A DNA stretch of 64,000 nt from Pseudomonadota bacterium. Its GTDB lineage: Bacteria; Pseudomonadota; Alphaproteobacteria; Sphingomonadales; Sphingomonadaceae. Made by a program: the position numbers and the translations under genes. The DNA lies in the NCBI GenBank assembly GCA_023400405.1, contig JAEXFD010000044.1, forward strand, positions 93,799 to 157,798, written 5' to 3'. The notes beneath the pieces were generated by a model. The model was given only the letters and a program-made list of their open reading frames with translations. It was not told the origin of the DNA and searched no databases. Each line of letters begins with the position of its first letter. Position 1 is the stretch's first letter. This document shows positions 54,544 through 62,809 of this stretch, piece by piece.

Positions 54544-55362
54544 ATGGTTAATCGGTGGGGTGACTTGAAAACCTGCTTCGTGATTCAGCGATTTGATGAG
54601 GGCGTTTATGACAAACGCTATCGGGAAACGTTTGCGCCAGCGATTGAAAAGGCGGGAGCAAGGCCGATCCGTGCTGACGAGGTGTTGGGAACCCGGCCGG
54701 TTGTCGAGAAGATCGAAGAAGGGTTGCGTTCCGCGGATGTGGCCTTCGCAGAAATATCAGAGGACAATCCCAACGTTTTCCTTGAATTGGGGATTGCACT
54801 CGCGATCGGCGTTCCCACCGTAATCGTGTGCGATAAAGCCCGCCGCGAAAGGCTGCCTTTCGACATCGCGCATCGACCAGTCGCGTTTTATGCTACTGAC
54901 GCACAATCAGACTATGAAAAGATCGCGAAAGGGGTCGAGGCTGCGATATCTGCGGCATTACTCGAAGTGCGAGAGCGCTCTCATGCAGCGTCTGACCGAA
55001 ATTCTGATATAGACGATATCAAGAGTGCGTGTTTGATAGGGCTACTTGACCGAAGTCTGCGTTCGCCGATTGGATCTTCGTTTTGGGAGATACAAAAAGA
55101 AGTGTCCTCGGTTGGTATTTCAGAAAGAATGGTGGGGTTGGCTATTGTAGCTCTAGTGAATGAGGGTTTGGTCGATCAAATTGTAAACGAAGATAGAGAT
55201 GGTGATCCGTTTAATACCTACGTATTGACGGAGGCTGGGACTAAATATCTTCTAAGATCTTATAGTTCTCTAATGCAGCAAGAGAGAAGCCGTATTGCTT
55301 CTGATCATTCGTCCTTTGGAGGCGGATTTCCGCCTGATCTGGACGACGACGTTCCGTTTTGA
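54544..55362 (+). CDS. Nucleoside deoxyribosyltransferase/TIR-like protein with C-terminal winged helix
   Basis: A roughly 270-residue protein. The N-terminal half is a deoxyribosyltransferase/TIR-like Rossmann domain: CFVIQRFDEGVYDKRYRETF, RADEVLGTRPVVEKIEEGLR, ADVAFAEISEDNPNVFLELG and VPTVIVCDK; the Glu of FLELG is the expected nucleoside-site residue. The C-terminal half looks like a winged helix (SSFWEIQKEVSSVGISERMV). Starts are possible at GTG 54526, ATG 54544 and TTG 54565; the last follows GGTGGGG. The gene is AT-rich, so likely acquired. Related domains act as NAD-consuming or nucleotide-sensing effectors in phage defence; function here is inferred only. Confidence 0.65.
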   Translation: MVNRWGDLKTCFVIQRFDEGVYDKRYRETFAPAIEKAGARPIRADEVLGTRPVVEKIEEGLRSADVAFAEISEDNPNVFLELGIALAIGVPTVIVCDKARRERLPFDIAHRPVAFYATDAQSDYEKIAKGVEAAISAALLEVRERSHAASDRNSDIDDIKSACLIGLLDRSLRSPIGSSFWEIQKEVSSVGISERMVGLAIVALVNEGLVDQIVNEDRDGDPFNTYVLTEAGTKYLLRSYSSLMQQERSRIASDHSSFGGGFPPDLDDDVPF

Positions 55363-55370
55363 CGATAGGC

Positions 55371-55770
55371 CGTCACCCCGGCCTTGTGCCGGGGTCCACG
55401 GCGTCGCCGGGCAATGCCGCCAGCGGCTCCAGCCCGAACCCCACCGCGAGGTCGTTCCAGGCGGGGTTCTGCCGCTCAATCAGGTTCCGCTTCCACTCGC
55501 GCCGATAGCGCTTGAGCTGCTTTTCCCGTGCGATCGCGGCCGCCATCGTCTCGGCGACTTCGAAATAGACGAGGCGGTGGGTGCCGTGCTTCTTCGTGTA
55601 CCCGTCGAAGGTGGCGGCGCGGTGCTGCATCACCCGGCCGATCAGGTTCGACGTCACGCCGACATAGATCGTGCCGTTGTAGCGGTTGGCGAGGATGTAG
55701 ACGCAGGGCGCGATCGATCACCGGCATAGCTTGCGACGCAGTGGGGCTTGGCACAAGGCTGGGGTGACGG
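55371..55770. repeat. Inverted repeats bracketing the GIY-YIG gene
   Basis: CGTCACCCCGGCCTTGTGCC (from 55371) and its inverted, partly degraded copy GGCACAAGGCTGGGGTGACG (ending at 55769) flank the GIY-YIG gene. The left copy encodes the last residues of the nuclease (DPGTRPG). The unit is 400 bases long. Confidence 0.75.
55373..55714 (-). pseudogene. GIY-YIG nuclease family gene lacking a normal start codon
   Basis: The open frame from 55717 to 55373 encodes a complete GIY-YIG domain: CVYILANRYNGTIYVGVTSN, then the Arg of LIGRVMQHR, KKHGTHRLVYFEV, the Glu of IAREKQLKRYRREWK and Asn of NPAWNDL. All catalytic positions are present. However, the frame is closed by TGA at 55718-55720 and has no ATG, GTG or TTG before the GIY motif; an ATC (55714) stands where the start would be. 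The first ATG (55657) would remove the catalytic tyrosines. It is either a recently inactivated gene or starts at a rare codon. Confidence 0.75.
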
Positions 55771-56159
55771 TTCGTGGGAGGGACTGGCCTTCGCTCCATC
55801 CTGTGGTCACCCCGGACTTGTTCCGGGGCCCACCGCCAAGCGGAGGCTGCCCACACTGGCTCCGGTTCGCCGGGTTAAGCGTCGCAAGGCGCTCTGTCGG
55901 CGCATCATTTTGAGTCCATCGCGTGCCTCCCGGTGGACCCCGGCACAAGGCCGGGGTGACGGAGGGAGGTGGGCTGTCAAACGTGCGCAAGCCCAATCGC
56001 CCACCGTGTCCCCACGGCAACACCCGGCCGCAATCCCATGCTGCAATGCAACCCGGCGGACTCCCTGCGCATTAACGTCATGCCCCGCCGCCAACGCCCA
56101 GCGTAACCGGGCCCGGGCGGGGCGCGTTTCTTGAGTTAGTGTAAGAGGTTCCCCCCAAC
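55715..56159. other. Nongenic 445-base region with palindromic repeats
   Basis: Contains the right arm of the GIY-YIG unit, the gene-less inverted pair at 55806-55962, and about 200 bases with no recognisable coding sequence before the outer-membrane protein gene. The last part presumably holds that gene's promoter, with GAGGTTCCCCCC before the ATG. Confidence 0.7.
55806..55962. repeat. Gene-less inverted-repeat unit (MITE-like)
   Basis: GTCACCCCGGACTTGTTCCG (from 55806) and CGGCACAAGGCCGGGGTGAC (ending near 55960) are inverted copies about 157 bases apart end to end. The sequences match the arms bracketing the neighbouring GIY-YIG gene, but no gene lies between them. Confidence 0.75.
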
Positions 56160-56777
56160 ATGCGTATCCTTCTCGCCGCCGCGGCATTCGCCGCGCTGCC
56201 CTTCGCCGTCCCCGCCGCCCAGGCCCAGGACGCCGACGGCGCCTCCACCACCGCCACCAGCACGGTCGAAACCGCGCCCGACGGCACCCGCGCCTTCGGC
56301 ATCGAGCCCTATTTCGGCATCCTCGGCGGCTATGAGAGCTTCGATCGCCAGCGCAATGCCGGCATCCCGCTCCCCGCGGACGACAAGGGCTATGACGGCG
56401 GGCTCGTCTCGGGCGTCGCCGGCGTCAACGTGCCGCTCGGGCCGGTCTTCGTCGGCGTCGAAGGCAATGTCGTGAAGGGCTTCAAGGGCGATATCGATTG
56501 GGAATATGGCGCCGCGGGTCGCTTCGGCGTGCGCGCCGGCGAAAGCGGGCTGATCTATGGCAAGGTCGGCTATCAATGGGTGAACTTCGCCGCGCTCGGC
56601 GACGATAGCCGTGATTATCACGCGATGACCTATGGCGCCGGCGTCGAAGTCGGGCCCAAGGACATCGGCCTGGGCGGCATCACCGGCAATAGCGGCGTGC
56701 GCCTGCGCATGGAGATCAACACCTTCAACAATGCCAAGAGCATCCGCCCGATGGCGGGCGTGATCGCGCACTTCTGA
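56160..56777 (+). CDS. Outer-membrane beta-barrel protein
   Basis: A 205-residue exported protein. The signal peptide (MRILLAAAAFAALPFAVPAAQA) is followed by amphipathic strands of an OmpA/opacity-like eight-strand barrel: IEPYFGILGGYESFD, GVNVPLGPVFVGVEGNVV, GRFGVRAGESGLIYGKVGYQW and VRLRMEINTFNN, ending IRPMAGVIAHF with the C-terminal Phe signature. No periplasmic domain follows. A structural or adhesion role is inferred. Confidence 0.88.
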   Translation: MRILLAAAAFAALPFAVPAAQAQDADGASTTATSTVETAPDGTRAFGIEPYFGILGGYESFDRQRNAGIPLPADDKGYDGGLVSGVAGVNVPLGPVFVGVEGNVVKGFKGDIDWEYGAAGRFGVRAGESGLIYGKVGYQWVNFAALGDDSRDYHAMTYGAGVEVGPKDIGLGGITGNSGVRLRMEINTFNNAKSIRPMAGVIAHF

Positions 56778-56786
56778 TCGGGGATG

Positions 56787-56817
56787 GGGAGGGCGGCGGC
56801 GTCAGGCTCGCCCTCCC
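56787..56817. terminator. Hairpin terminator between the convergent barrel and SDR genes
   Basis: GGGAGGGCG (56787-56795) pairs with CGCCCTCCC (56809-56817) across a 13-base loop. Only a short T run follows, so it is a plausible but not certain terminator. Confidence 0.5.
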
Positions 56818-56842
56818 TTGACCGAGGCGCCGTCGCGCGGGC

Positions 56843-57631
56843 TCAGGCGTCGATGCTGCCGCCCATGTTCGCGTTGACCACGCCGCCGTCCACAGTGAGC
56901 GTCTCGCCCACCACATAGTCGCCGGCCCGGCTGGCGAGATAGATGGCGGCACCCGCCATGTCCTCATCATGTCCGATCCGCCCGGCGGGAATGCGCTTGG
57001 CGACGCCATCGGCATGATCGCGGGCGACGCGGTTCATCTCGCTGGGGAAGGCGCCGGGCGCCAGCGAGCTCACCACGATCTGGTCCTGGACCAGCCGGGC
57101 GGCCATGCGGCGAGTCAAATGGATCAGCGCGGCCTTGGACGCCTGATAGCTATAGGTCTCCCAGGGGTTGACGCGCTGGCCGTCGATCGAGGTGATGTTG
57201 ATCACCTTGGCCGGGCGCTCCGCCGAGGCGCCGGCCTTGAGCAGGCCGTGCAGCGCCTGGGTGAGGAAGAAGGGTGATTTGACGTTGAGGTCCATCACCT
57301 TGTCCCAGCCGCTTTCGGGGAAGCTGTCGAACGGCTCGCCCCAGGCGGCGCCGGCATTGTTGACCAGGATGTCGAGCCGATCCTCGCGCTCGGCCAGCGC
57401 GGCGGCGAGTGCCTTGCAGCCTTCCACCGTCGAGACATCCATCGGCAGCGCGATGCAATTCGGGCCGAGCGCGGCGGCGGTCTCCTCACACGCCGCGGCC
57501 TTGCGCGACGAGACATAGACCTTGGCGCCCGAGCCGACGAAGCCCTCAGCGATCATCCGGCCAATGCCGCGCGATCCGCCGGTGACGAGCGCGATGCGGC
57601 CGTCGAGCCGGAACAAACTGTTGATATCCAT
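56843..57631 (-). CDS. SDR-family oxidoreductase
   Basis: A 262-residue classical SDR: TGGSRGIG (17-24), NNAG (91-94), catalytic Ser148, Tyr162 and Lys166 (YSYQASK), and a C-terminal LTVDGGVVNANMGGSIDA. Sequence style is close to gluconate/3-oxoacyl reductases. The ATG at 57631 (MDINSLFRLDGR) is chosen; a longer frame runs into repeat DNA. It is downstream of the acyl-CoA dehydrogenase gene on the same strand, with a repeat doublet between, so the two may form a fatty-acid or side-chain degradation unit. Confidence 0.92.
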   Translation of the reverse strand: MDINSLFRLDGRIALVTGGSRGIGRMIAEGFVGSGAKVYVSSRKAAACEETAAALGPNCIALPMDVSTVEGCKALAAALAEREDRLDILVNNAGAAWGEPFDSFPESGWDKVMDLNVKSPFFLTQALHGLLKAGASAERPAKVINITSIDGQRVNPWETYSYQASKAALIHLTRRMAARLVQDQIVVSSLAPGAFPSEMNRVARDHADGVAKRIPAGRIGHDEDMAGAAIYLASRAGDYVVGETLTVDGGVVNANMGGSIDA

Positions 57632-57639
57632 CTTTCTTA

Positions 57640-57753
57640 CTCCCCTCCCGCTTGCGGGAGGGGTCGGGGGTGGGCGCCCGGCCTCCGCAAGTGGTGCATT
57701 GCCAGGATAGCGGGCGCCCACCCCCCAGCCCCCTCCCGCATGCGGGAGGGGGA
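57640..57753. repeat. Inverted intergenic repeat with CTCCCGCNTGCGGGAGGGG core
   Basis: Arms 57640-57680 and 57711-57753 are inverted copies of about 41 bases (left begins CTCCCCTCCCGCTTGCGGGA, right ends GCATGCGGGAGGGGGAG), separated by 30 bases. The doublet fills the gap between the acyl-CoA dehydrogenase and SDR genes. Confidence 0.85.
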
Positions 57754-57759
57754 GAACAT

Positions 57760-58905
57760 TCACCCGCCGCGCTTCAGCGTCTCGCGCGCGATGACCAGTT
57801 GCTGGATCTGGCTGGTGCCTTCGTAGATCCGGAACAGCCGGACGTCGCGATAGAGCCGCTCGATGCCGTAATCGGCGATATAGCCCGCGCCGCCGAAGAT
57901 CTGCACGGCGCGATCGGCGACGCGGCCGACCATCTCGCTGGCGAAATATTTGGCCGCGGCGGCTTCCATCGTGGTGTTGTCGCCGCGATCCTTAGTGGCG
58001 GCGGTTTCGAGCACCAGCGCGCGGGCCGCCAGCGCCTCGGTCTTCGAATCGGCTAGCATCGCCTGGATCAGCTGGTGCTCCGCGATCGGCTTGCCGAACT
58101 GCTTGCGCGTCGAAGCATAGGCGACGCAATCGGCGATCAGCCGCTCGGCGACGCCGACGCAGACCGCGGCGATGTGGAGCCGGCCGCGATCGAGCACCTG
58201 CATCGCGATGCGGAAGCCTTCACCCTCCGTGCCGAGCCGGTTCGCGGCGGGGACGGGGACGTCGTCGAACACCACGTCGGCGACGCGCGCGCCTTTCTGG
58301 CCCATCTTCTTCTCGGGCTCGCCGATGCTGAGGCCGGGCAAGTCACGCGGGACGAGGAAGGCGGAGACGCCGCGCCCGCCCGGCGCGTCGCCGGTGCGCG
58401 CCATCACGGTGAACAGGCTCGCCTTGTCGGCATTGGTGATGAAGCGCTTCGTGCCCGAAAGGCGATAGACGTCGCCGTCGCGCACCGCGCGCGTCTGCAC
58501 GGCGCCGCTATCCGATCCGACGTCGGGCTCGGTCAGGGCGAAGCTGGTGACGATCTCGCCGCTGGCGATGCGCGGCAGCCATTCGGCCTTCTGTTCGGGC
58601 GTGCCGGCGATCACCAGGCCCTGCGAGCCGATCCCGACATTGGTGCCGAAGGCCGAGCGGAAGGCGGGGGTGGTGCGGCCGAGCTCGATCGCGACGCGGC
58701 ACTCCTCCGCCATCGTCAGGCCCAGGCCGCCATGTTCGGGGTCGATCGAGAGGCCGAACAGGCCGAGCGCCTTCATCTCCTCGATCACCTCGACGGGGAT
58801 GGCGTCCGCCGCCTCGATTTCGGCTTCCAGCGGGCGCAGCCGCTCGGCGACGAAGCGGCGGACCGTGTCGATCAGCGTATCGAAGACTTCGGGCTCCAGT
58901 GCCAT
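57760..58905 (-). CDS. Acyl-CoA dehydrogenase
   Basis: A 381-residue FAD enzyme of fatty-acid or branched-chain acyl-CoA oxidation. Motifs: FALTEPDVGSDSGAVQTRA (FAD/substrate contacts), AYASTRKQFGKPIAEHQLIQ, VQIFGGAGYIADYGIERLYRD and the catalytic Glu in RIYEGTSQIQQLVIARE. Full length. It is divergent from the MFS transporter gene and precedes an SDR on the same strand. Substrate chain length cannot be told from sequence alone. Confidence 0.95.
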   Translation of the reverse strand: MALEPEVFDTLIDTVRRFVAERLRPLEAEIEAADAIPVEVIEEMKALGLFGLSIDPEHGGLGLTMAEECRVAIELGRTTPAFRSAFGTNVGIGSQGLVIAGTPEQKAEWLPRIASGEIVTSFALTEPDVGSDSGAVQTRAVRDGDVYRLSGTKRFITNADKASLFTVMARTGDAPGGRGVSAFLVPRDLPGLSIGEPEKKMGQKGARVADVVFDDVPVPAANRLGTEGEGFRIAMQVLDRGRLHIAAVCVGVAERLIADCVAYASTRKQFGKPIAEHQLIQAMLADSKTEALAARALVLETAATKDRGDNTTMEAAAAKYFASEMVGRVADRAVQIFGGAGYIADYGIERLYRDVRLFRIYEGTSQIQQLVIARETLKRGG

Positions 58906-59048
58906 TTCTCACGTTCCTGGATTTCGAACCCGCAGGCTATAGTGCGTTTACGCGGCGGCACAAGCCATACCCGATCTTCCAAGATGGGATTGTTGAACCG
59001 CCGAAGCCGCGGCCCTATGCTGCCGGCAAGGATCGATCGGGACGCAGG

Positions 59049-60494
59049 ATGCAACAGGAATTGGAGCAGCATGCGGCGGTCGCGCCGATGCGGCGGGTGC
59101 GCATGCCGGTGCTGATTGCCTATGGCTTCGGCACGGTCGCCTATGGGGTGAAGGACTTCGCCTTCTCCACCTTCCTGCTCTTCTTCTTCAATCAGGTGAT
59201 CGGGCTGCCAGCCGGCGAAGTCGGGCTGGCGATCATGTGCGCGCTGCTGCTCGACGCGCTGGTTGATCCCGCGATCGGCTTCCTCTCGGACCGCACGCGC
59301 AGTCGCTGGGGGCGGCGGCATCCCTGGATGTACGCCTCCGCCGTGCCGATCGCGATCGGCTGGCTGCTGCTGTGGAATCCGCCGGCGCTCGGCCATGGCG
59401 CGACGCTCGCCTGGGTGTTCGGCCTGTCGGTGCTGGTGCGCACCGCGGTGAGCGCCTTCGAAGTGCCGTCCCAGGCGCTCAGCCCCGAGCTTTCGGCCGA
59501 TTATGAGGAGCGCACGCGGATCATGGCCTATCGCTATCTGTTCGGCTGGGCCGGCGGGATGGCGATGATGGTGCTGGCCTATGGCTGGCTGCTCGCCCCG
59601 GCGCCGGGCCAGCCGGACGGGCAGCTCGTCCGCGCCAACTATCCGGGCTTCGCGCTCGCAAGCGCGGTGATCATGGTCGTCGCGATCCTGGTCTCGGCGA
59701 TCGGCACCCATGGCGAGATCCGGCGATTGCCGCGGGCCGAGGCCGGCCGGAAGTCGGCGGGGGGAGGGTTCGGCGAGTTCTTCCGCACGGTGCGCAACCG
59801 CGGCTTCCTGGTCCTGATCGCCGCGGGTCTTTGCTATTATTCGGCCCAGGGGATCAGCTTCGCGCTCTCCAACTATCTCTATGTCCATGTCTGGCACCTG
59901 CACGACCAGCAATATATCGCGATCGCCGGAGCACTGTTCGTCGGGGCGATTTCGGCCTTCGTCGTCGCGCCGCGCCTGGCGCGACGGTTCGGCAAGCCGG
60001 CCGCGGCGATGGCGACGATGCTCGGCGGCGCGGGGTTCGTCGCCTTGCCCTATCTGCTCCGCCTCGCCGGGCTGTTCCCGCCGCCCGAAAGCCCGGCAAT
60101 GCTGCCGATGCTGCTGACCGTCTATGCCTGCAACACGACGTGCAGCATTTCGTCGACCATCCTCGGCGCCTCGATGATGGCCGATGTCGTCGAGGAATCG
60201 GAGGTCGAGACCGGGCGCCGCAACGAAGGCGTGTTCTTCGCTGGCGCCTTCTTCGTGCAGAAATGCTGCAGCGGCGTCGGCATCTGGCTGACCGGGCTGA
60301 TCCTCGATCTCGTCGCGTTTCCGGCGAGCGCCGATGCGGGCGAAGTAGCCGGCGCGACGGTGGATCGGCTGACGATCGTCTTCATCCTTGCCTATGGCGT
60401 GCTCGGCGGCGCGGCGGCCCTGCTCTATCGCACCTTTCCTTTCGGCAAGGCCGAGCACGACGCCAGGGTGGCGGCGCTGGCGGCGCGGCGCTAG
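59049..60494 (+). CDS. GPH/MelB-type MFS sugar:cation symporter
   Basis: A 481-residue, 12-helix transporter of the glycoside-pentoside-hexuronide family. Signatures: IAYGFGTVAYGVKDFAFSTF (helix 1), DALVDPAIGFLSDRTRSRWGRRHPWM (the GPH loop with Asp and Arg), and ERTRIMAYRYLFGWAGG. It imports sugars or related solutes with Na+ or H+. The start ATG 59049 gives MQQELEQHAAVAPMRRVRMP. It has no neighbouring glycosidase. Confidence 0.9.
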   Translation: MQQELEQHAAVAPMRRVRMPVLIAYGFGTVAYGVKDFAFSTFLLFFFNQVIGLPAGEVGLAIMCALLLDALVDPAIGFLSDRTRSRWGRRHPWMYASAVPIAIGWLLLWNPPALGHGATLAWVFGLSVLVRTAVSAFEVPSQALSPELSADYEERTRIMAYRYLFGWAGGMAMMVLAYGWLLAPAPGQPDGQLVRANYPGFALASAVIMVVAILVSAIGTHGEIRRLPRAEAGRKSAGGGFGEFFRTVRNRGFLVLIAAGLCYYSAQGISFALSNYLYVHVWHLHDQQYIAIAGALFVGAISAFVVAPRLARRFGKPAAAMATMLGGAGFVALPYLLRLAGLFPPPESPAMLPMLLTVYACNTTCSISSTILGASMMADVVEESEVETGRRNEGVFFAGAFFVQKCCSGVGIWLTGLILDLVAFPASADAGEVAGATVDRLTIVFILAYGVLGGAAALLYRTFPFGKAEHDARVAALAARR

Positions 60495-60526
60495 TTCCTG
60501 CCGTGCAGTCATGCTATGAGTTCGAG

Positions 60527-60754
60527 ATGACCAAGCCCGTGAAACTCATCCAGATCGGCAATGCGATGGGCGTGATCTTGCCCGAGGACGTGATCGCGCG
60601 GCTTCGAGTCGAGCTTGGCGACGAGTTGTTCTTCAGCGCCACCGATAGCGGCGTCACGCTGACCAAGAACAATCCCGATTTCGAAGCCCAGATGGGGGCC
60701 GCGCGCGAGGTGATGGCGCGCCGGCGGGCGGCGCTGCGCGAACTCGCCAAGTAG
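60527..60754 (+). CDS. AbrB/MazE-type antitoxin
   Basis: A 75-residue swapped-hairpin (AbrB/SpoVT) DNA-binding antitoxin: KLIQIGNAMGVILPEDVIARLRVELGDELFF is the beta-hairpin DNA-binding part, and the C-terminal FEAQMGAAREVMARRRAAL is the toxin-binding helix. Its stop (TAG, 60752-60754) is followed at once by the ATG of the Doc-like toxin. With the toxin gene broken, the antitoxin is now probably an orphan repressor. Confidence 0.88.
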   Translation: MTKPVKLIQIGNAMGVILPEDVIARLRVELGDELFFSATDSGVTLTKNNPDFEAQMGAAREVMARRRAALRELAK

Positions 60755-61144
60755 ATGACCGATTGGGTCTGGGTGGATGTGGCGGTAGCGATCGCCGCAC
60801 ATTCGGAGCAGCTTGCAGAACATGGCGGCGCGGACGGCATCCGCGATCGCAACATGCTGGAAAGCGCGATGGCGCGCCCTCTCAATCTCGTCGCCTACGG
60901 CGAACCGGACCTTGCGTAGCTTGCCGCTGCCTACGCCTTCGGCATTGCGCGCAACCATCCCTTTGTGGACGGAAACAAGCGGACCGCCGCGGTGGTCGGC
61001 GAAACCTTTCTCGTGCTCAACGGCCACGCGCTCACTTGCGACGACGCCGAACTGGTAGCGACGTTCCTGAATCTGGCGGCTGGGCAGCTGACCGTGGAGG
61101 CGCTGGCCGCCTGGTTCCGCCACTGGATCGCGCCCGTCGCCTGA
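60755..61144 (+). pseudogene. Doc/Fic-family toxin with an in-frame amber stop
   Basis: The frame from ATG 60755 encodes a complete 129-residue Doc-type toxin except for one TAG at codon 55 (60917-60919). Before it: MTDWVWVDVAVAIAAHSEQL and GGADGIRDRNMLESAMARPL, the normal Doc N-terminus. After it: AAAYAFGIARNHPFVDGNKR with catalytic His68 and the Fic motif HPFxDGNKRT, then FLVLNGHALTCDDAEL. A single nonsense change therefore silences it. Doc modifies translation factor EF-Tu. A readthrough product cannot be excluded. Confidence 0.88.
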
Positions 61145-61154
61145 ACGGGAAATG

Positions 61155-61179
61155 CCCGCCGAGGGCTAGCCCCCGGCGG
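61155..61179. terminator. GC-rich hairpin between the Doc and small aceA-linked genes
   Basis: CCCGCCGAGGGC and GCCCCCGGCGG form a stem around TA, with few mismatches. It lies between the convergent Doc remnant and the 55-residue gene. There is no long T run, so termination is inferred from place and stem strength. Confidence 0.45.
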
Positions 61180-61209
61180 ACACCTTTCCTCCCCAGGAAA
61201 GTCTGGGCC

Positions 61210-61377
61210 TCAGGCCACCCGGCCGAGGCGGTGATAGAGATTGGCGAACTTGGTCGATTCGGGCAGGTCCTTGACCTTCTCGAGATGGGTGCCGACCGCT
61301 TCGCGCAGCAGGCGGAAATCCTCGGTCGAGAAGACGGCGCGGCTGCGCGGCGGTTCCTTGAGTTCGGTCTCGGTCAT
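61210..61377 (-). CDS. Small 55-residue protein downstream of aceA
   Basis: A 56-codon gene (with stop): MTETELKEPPRSRAVFSTED, then FRLLREAVGTHLEKVKDLPE and STKFANLYHRLGRVA. It is helical, highly charged and soluble. AGAGGAG precedes the ATG by about seven bases. It starts 19 bases after the aceA stop on the same strand and is probably co-transcribed with it, suggesting a link to the glyoxylate shunt. The function is unknown. Confidence 0.75.
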   Translation of the reverse strand: MTETELKEPPRSRAVFSTEDFRLLREAVGTHLEKVKDLPESTKFANLYHRLGRVA

Positions 61378-61396
61378 CGTCTTTACTCCTCTCTAC

Positions 61397-62680
61397 TCAG
61401 GCGGCCTCGGTGACGAACTGGGCGGCCTCGGTGCTTTCGGCGAGCGCGGTGGTCGAGCTTTCGCCGCCGGCGACGGCCTGGGCGACCAGGTCGAAATAGC
61501 CGGTGCCGACCTCGCGCTGGTGGCGCGTTGCCGTGTAACCATTCGCCTCGGCGGCGAATTCGGCCTGTTGCAGCTCGGAATAGGCCGCCATGCCACGGTC
61601 CTTGTAGCCGCGCGCCAGCTCGAACATGCCGTAATTGAGCTGGTGGAAGCCGGCCAGGGTCACGAACTGGAACTTGTAGCCCATCGCGCCGATCTCGCGC
61701 TGGAACTTGGCGATGTCGTCCTTGTCGAGATTCTTCTCCCAGTTGAAGCTGGGCGAGCAATTGTAGGCCAGCATCTTGTTGGGGAATTGCTTCTTGATCG
61801 CCTCCGCGAAGCGACGGGCATCGTCCATGTTCGGCTTGGAGGTTTCCCACCACAGCAGGTCGGCATGCTCGGCAAAGGCCAGGCCGCGCTTGATGCAGTG
61901 ATCGACGCCGGTGCCGTCCTTCAGGCGGAAGAAGCCCTCGGCGGTGCGCTCGCCGGTGAGGAACTCATGGTCGCGCTCGTCGATGTCCGAAGTGATCAGC
62001 TTGGCGCTTTCCGCGTCGGTGCGGGCGCAGATCACCGTCGGTACCCCGCACACGTCCGCCGCCAGGCGGGCACTGTCGAGATTGCGGATATGCGCCTGGG
62101 TCGGGATCAGCACCTTGCCGCCAAGATGGCCGCACTTCTTTTCCGAGGCGAGCTGGTCCTCATAATGCACGCCCGCAGCGCCGGCGGCGATATAGGCCTT
62201 CATGATCTCGAAGCAGTTGAGCGGGCCGCCGAAACCGGCCTCGGCATCGGCGACGATCGGCGCGAACCAGTCGCGCGTGGCGCCGCCTTCGGAATGCTCG
62301 ATCTGGTCCGCGCGCTGCAGCGTCGCGTTGATCCGGCGCGCCAGCTCGGGACCGGCATTGGCCGGGTAGAGCGACTGGTCGGGATACATCTGGCCCGCCG
62401 TGTTGGCATCGGCCGCAACCTGCCAGCCGGACAGGTAGATCGCCTTGAGGCCGGCGCGGACCATCTGCATCGCCTGGTTGCCGCTGAGCGCGCCGAGGGC
62501 GTTGATGTAATCCTCGTTCCGGAGCAGCTCCCACAGCTTGAGCGCCCCTTTCTTGGCAAGGGTGTGCTCGATCGGCAGCGAGCCGCGCAGCTTGGCCACA
62601 TCCTCGGCGCCATAGGGGCGGACGATTCCGTCGAATCGGCCGGCTGGCGCGGGGATCAGGTCTTCTAAAGTGGTGGCCAT
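61397..62680 (-). CDS. aceA: Isocitrate lyase
   Basis: First enzyme of the glyoxylate shunt (isocitrate to glyoxylate and succinate); 427 residues. The catalytic Cys183 is in [12 protein letters not shown], with [20 protein letters not shown] near the start and [13 protein letters not shown] in the middle. The start ATG 62680 gives [12 protein letters not shown]. Its 5' leader carries GTCAAGGACT, mirrored in the leader of the divergent regulator. Succinate from this step feeds the sdh complex encoded at 3-12 kb. Confidence 0.97.
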   Translation of the reverse strand: MATTLEDLIPAPAGRFDGIVRPYGAEDVAKLRGSLPIEHTLAKKGALKLWELLRNEDYINALGALSGNQAMQMVRAGLKAIYLSGWQVAADANTAGQMYPDQSLYPANAGPELARRINATLQRADQIEHSEGGATRDWFAPIVADAEAGFGGPLNCFEIMKAYIAAGAAGVHYEDQLASEKKCGHLGGKVLIPTQAHIRNLDSARLAADVCGVPTVICARTDAESAKLITSDIDERDHEFLTGERTAEGFFRLKDGTGVDHCIKRGLAFAEHADLLWWETSKPNMDDARRFAEAIKKQFPNKMLAYNCSPSFNWEKNLDKDDIAKFQREIGAMGYKFQFVTLAGFHQLNYGMFELARGYKDRGMAAYSELQQAEFAAEANGYTATRHQREVGTGYFDLVAQAVAGGESSTTALAESTEAAQFVTEAA

Positions 62681-62686
62681 GTGTGT

Positions 62687-62809
62687 AGTCCTTGACTGTT
62701 CTGGCCGTACTAAAGGCGATCCCGCAGGCGATGTCTCGCCTGCCGGTCGTATAGCAGGGTTGGCGTGTCGGCGGGACGGCGCTATCAATGGGTAAACCTG
62801 TCAAGGACT
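62687..62809. promoter_or_regulatory. Divergent aceA/regulator control region with mirrored leader motif
   Basis: GTCAAGGACT occurs as AGTCCTTGAC at 62687-62696 (aceA side) and as GTCAAGGACT at 62800-62809 (regulator side), each ending 5 or 6 bases before its start codon. Part of it is the Shine-Dalgarno AAGGA; the extra identity suggests a shared operator or shared translational element. GTAAA (62793) and TTTAC (62809-62813) form a further short inverted pair. Confidence 0.45.

Noticed and set aside
58872..60512. Open frame of 546 codons antisense to the MFS transporter
   Set aside because: The plus-strand product has 12 clear membrane helices; the antisense product has none.
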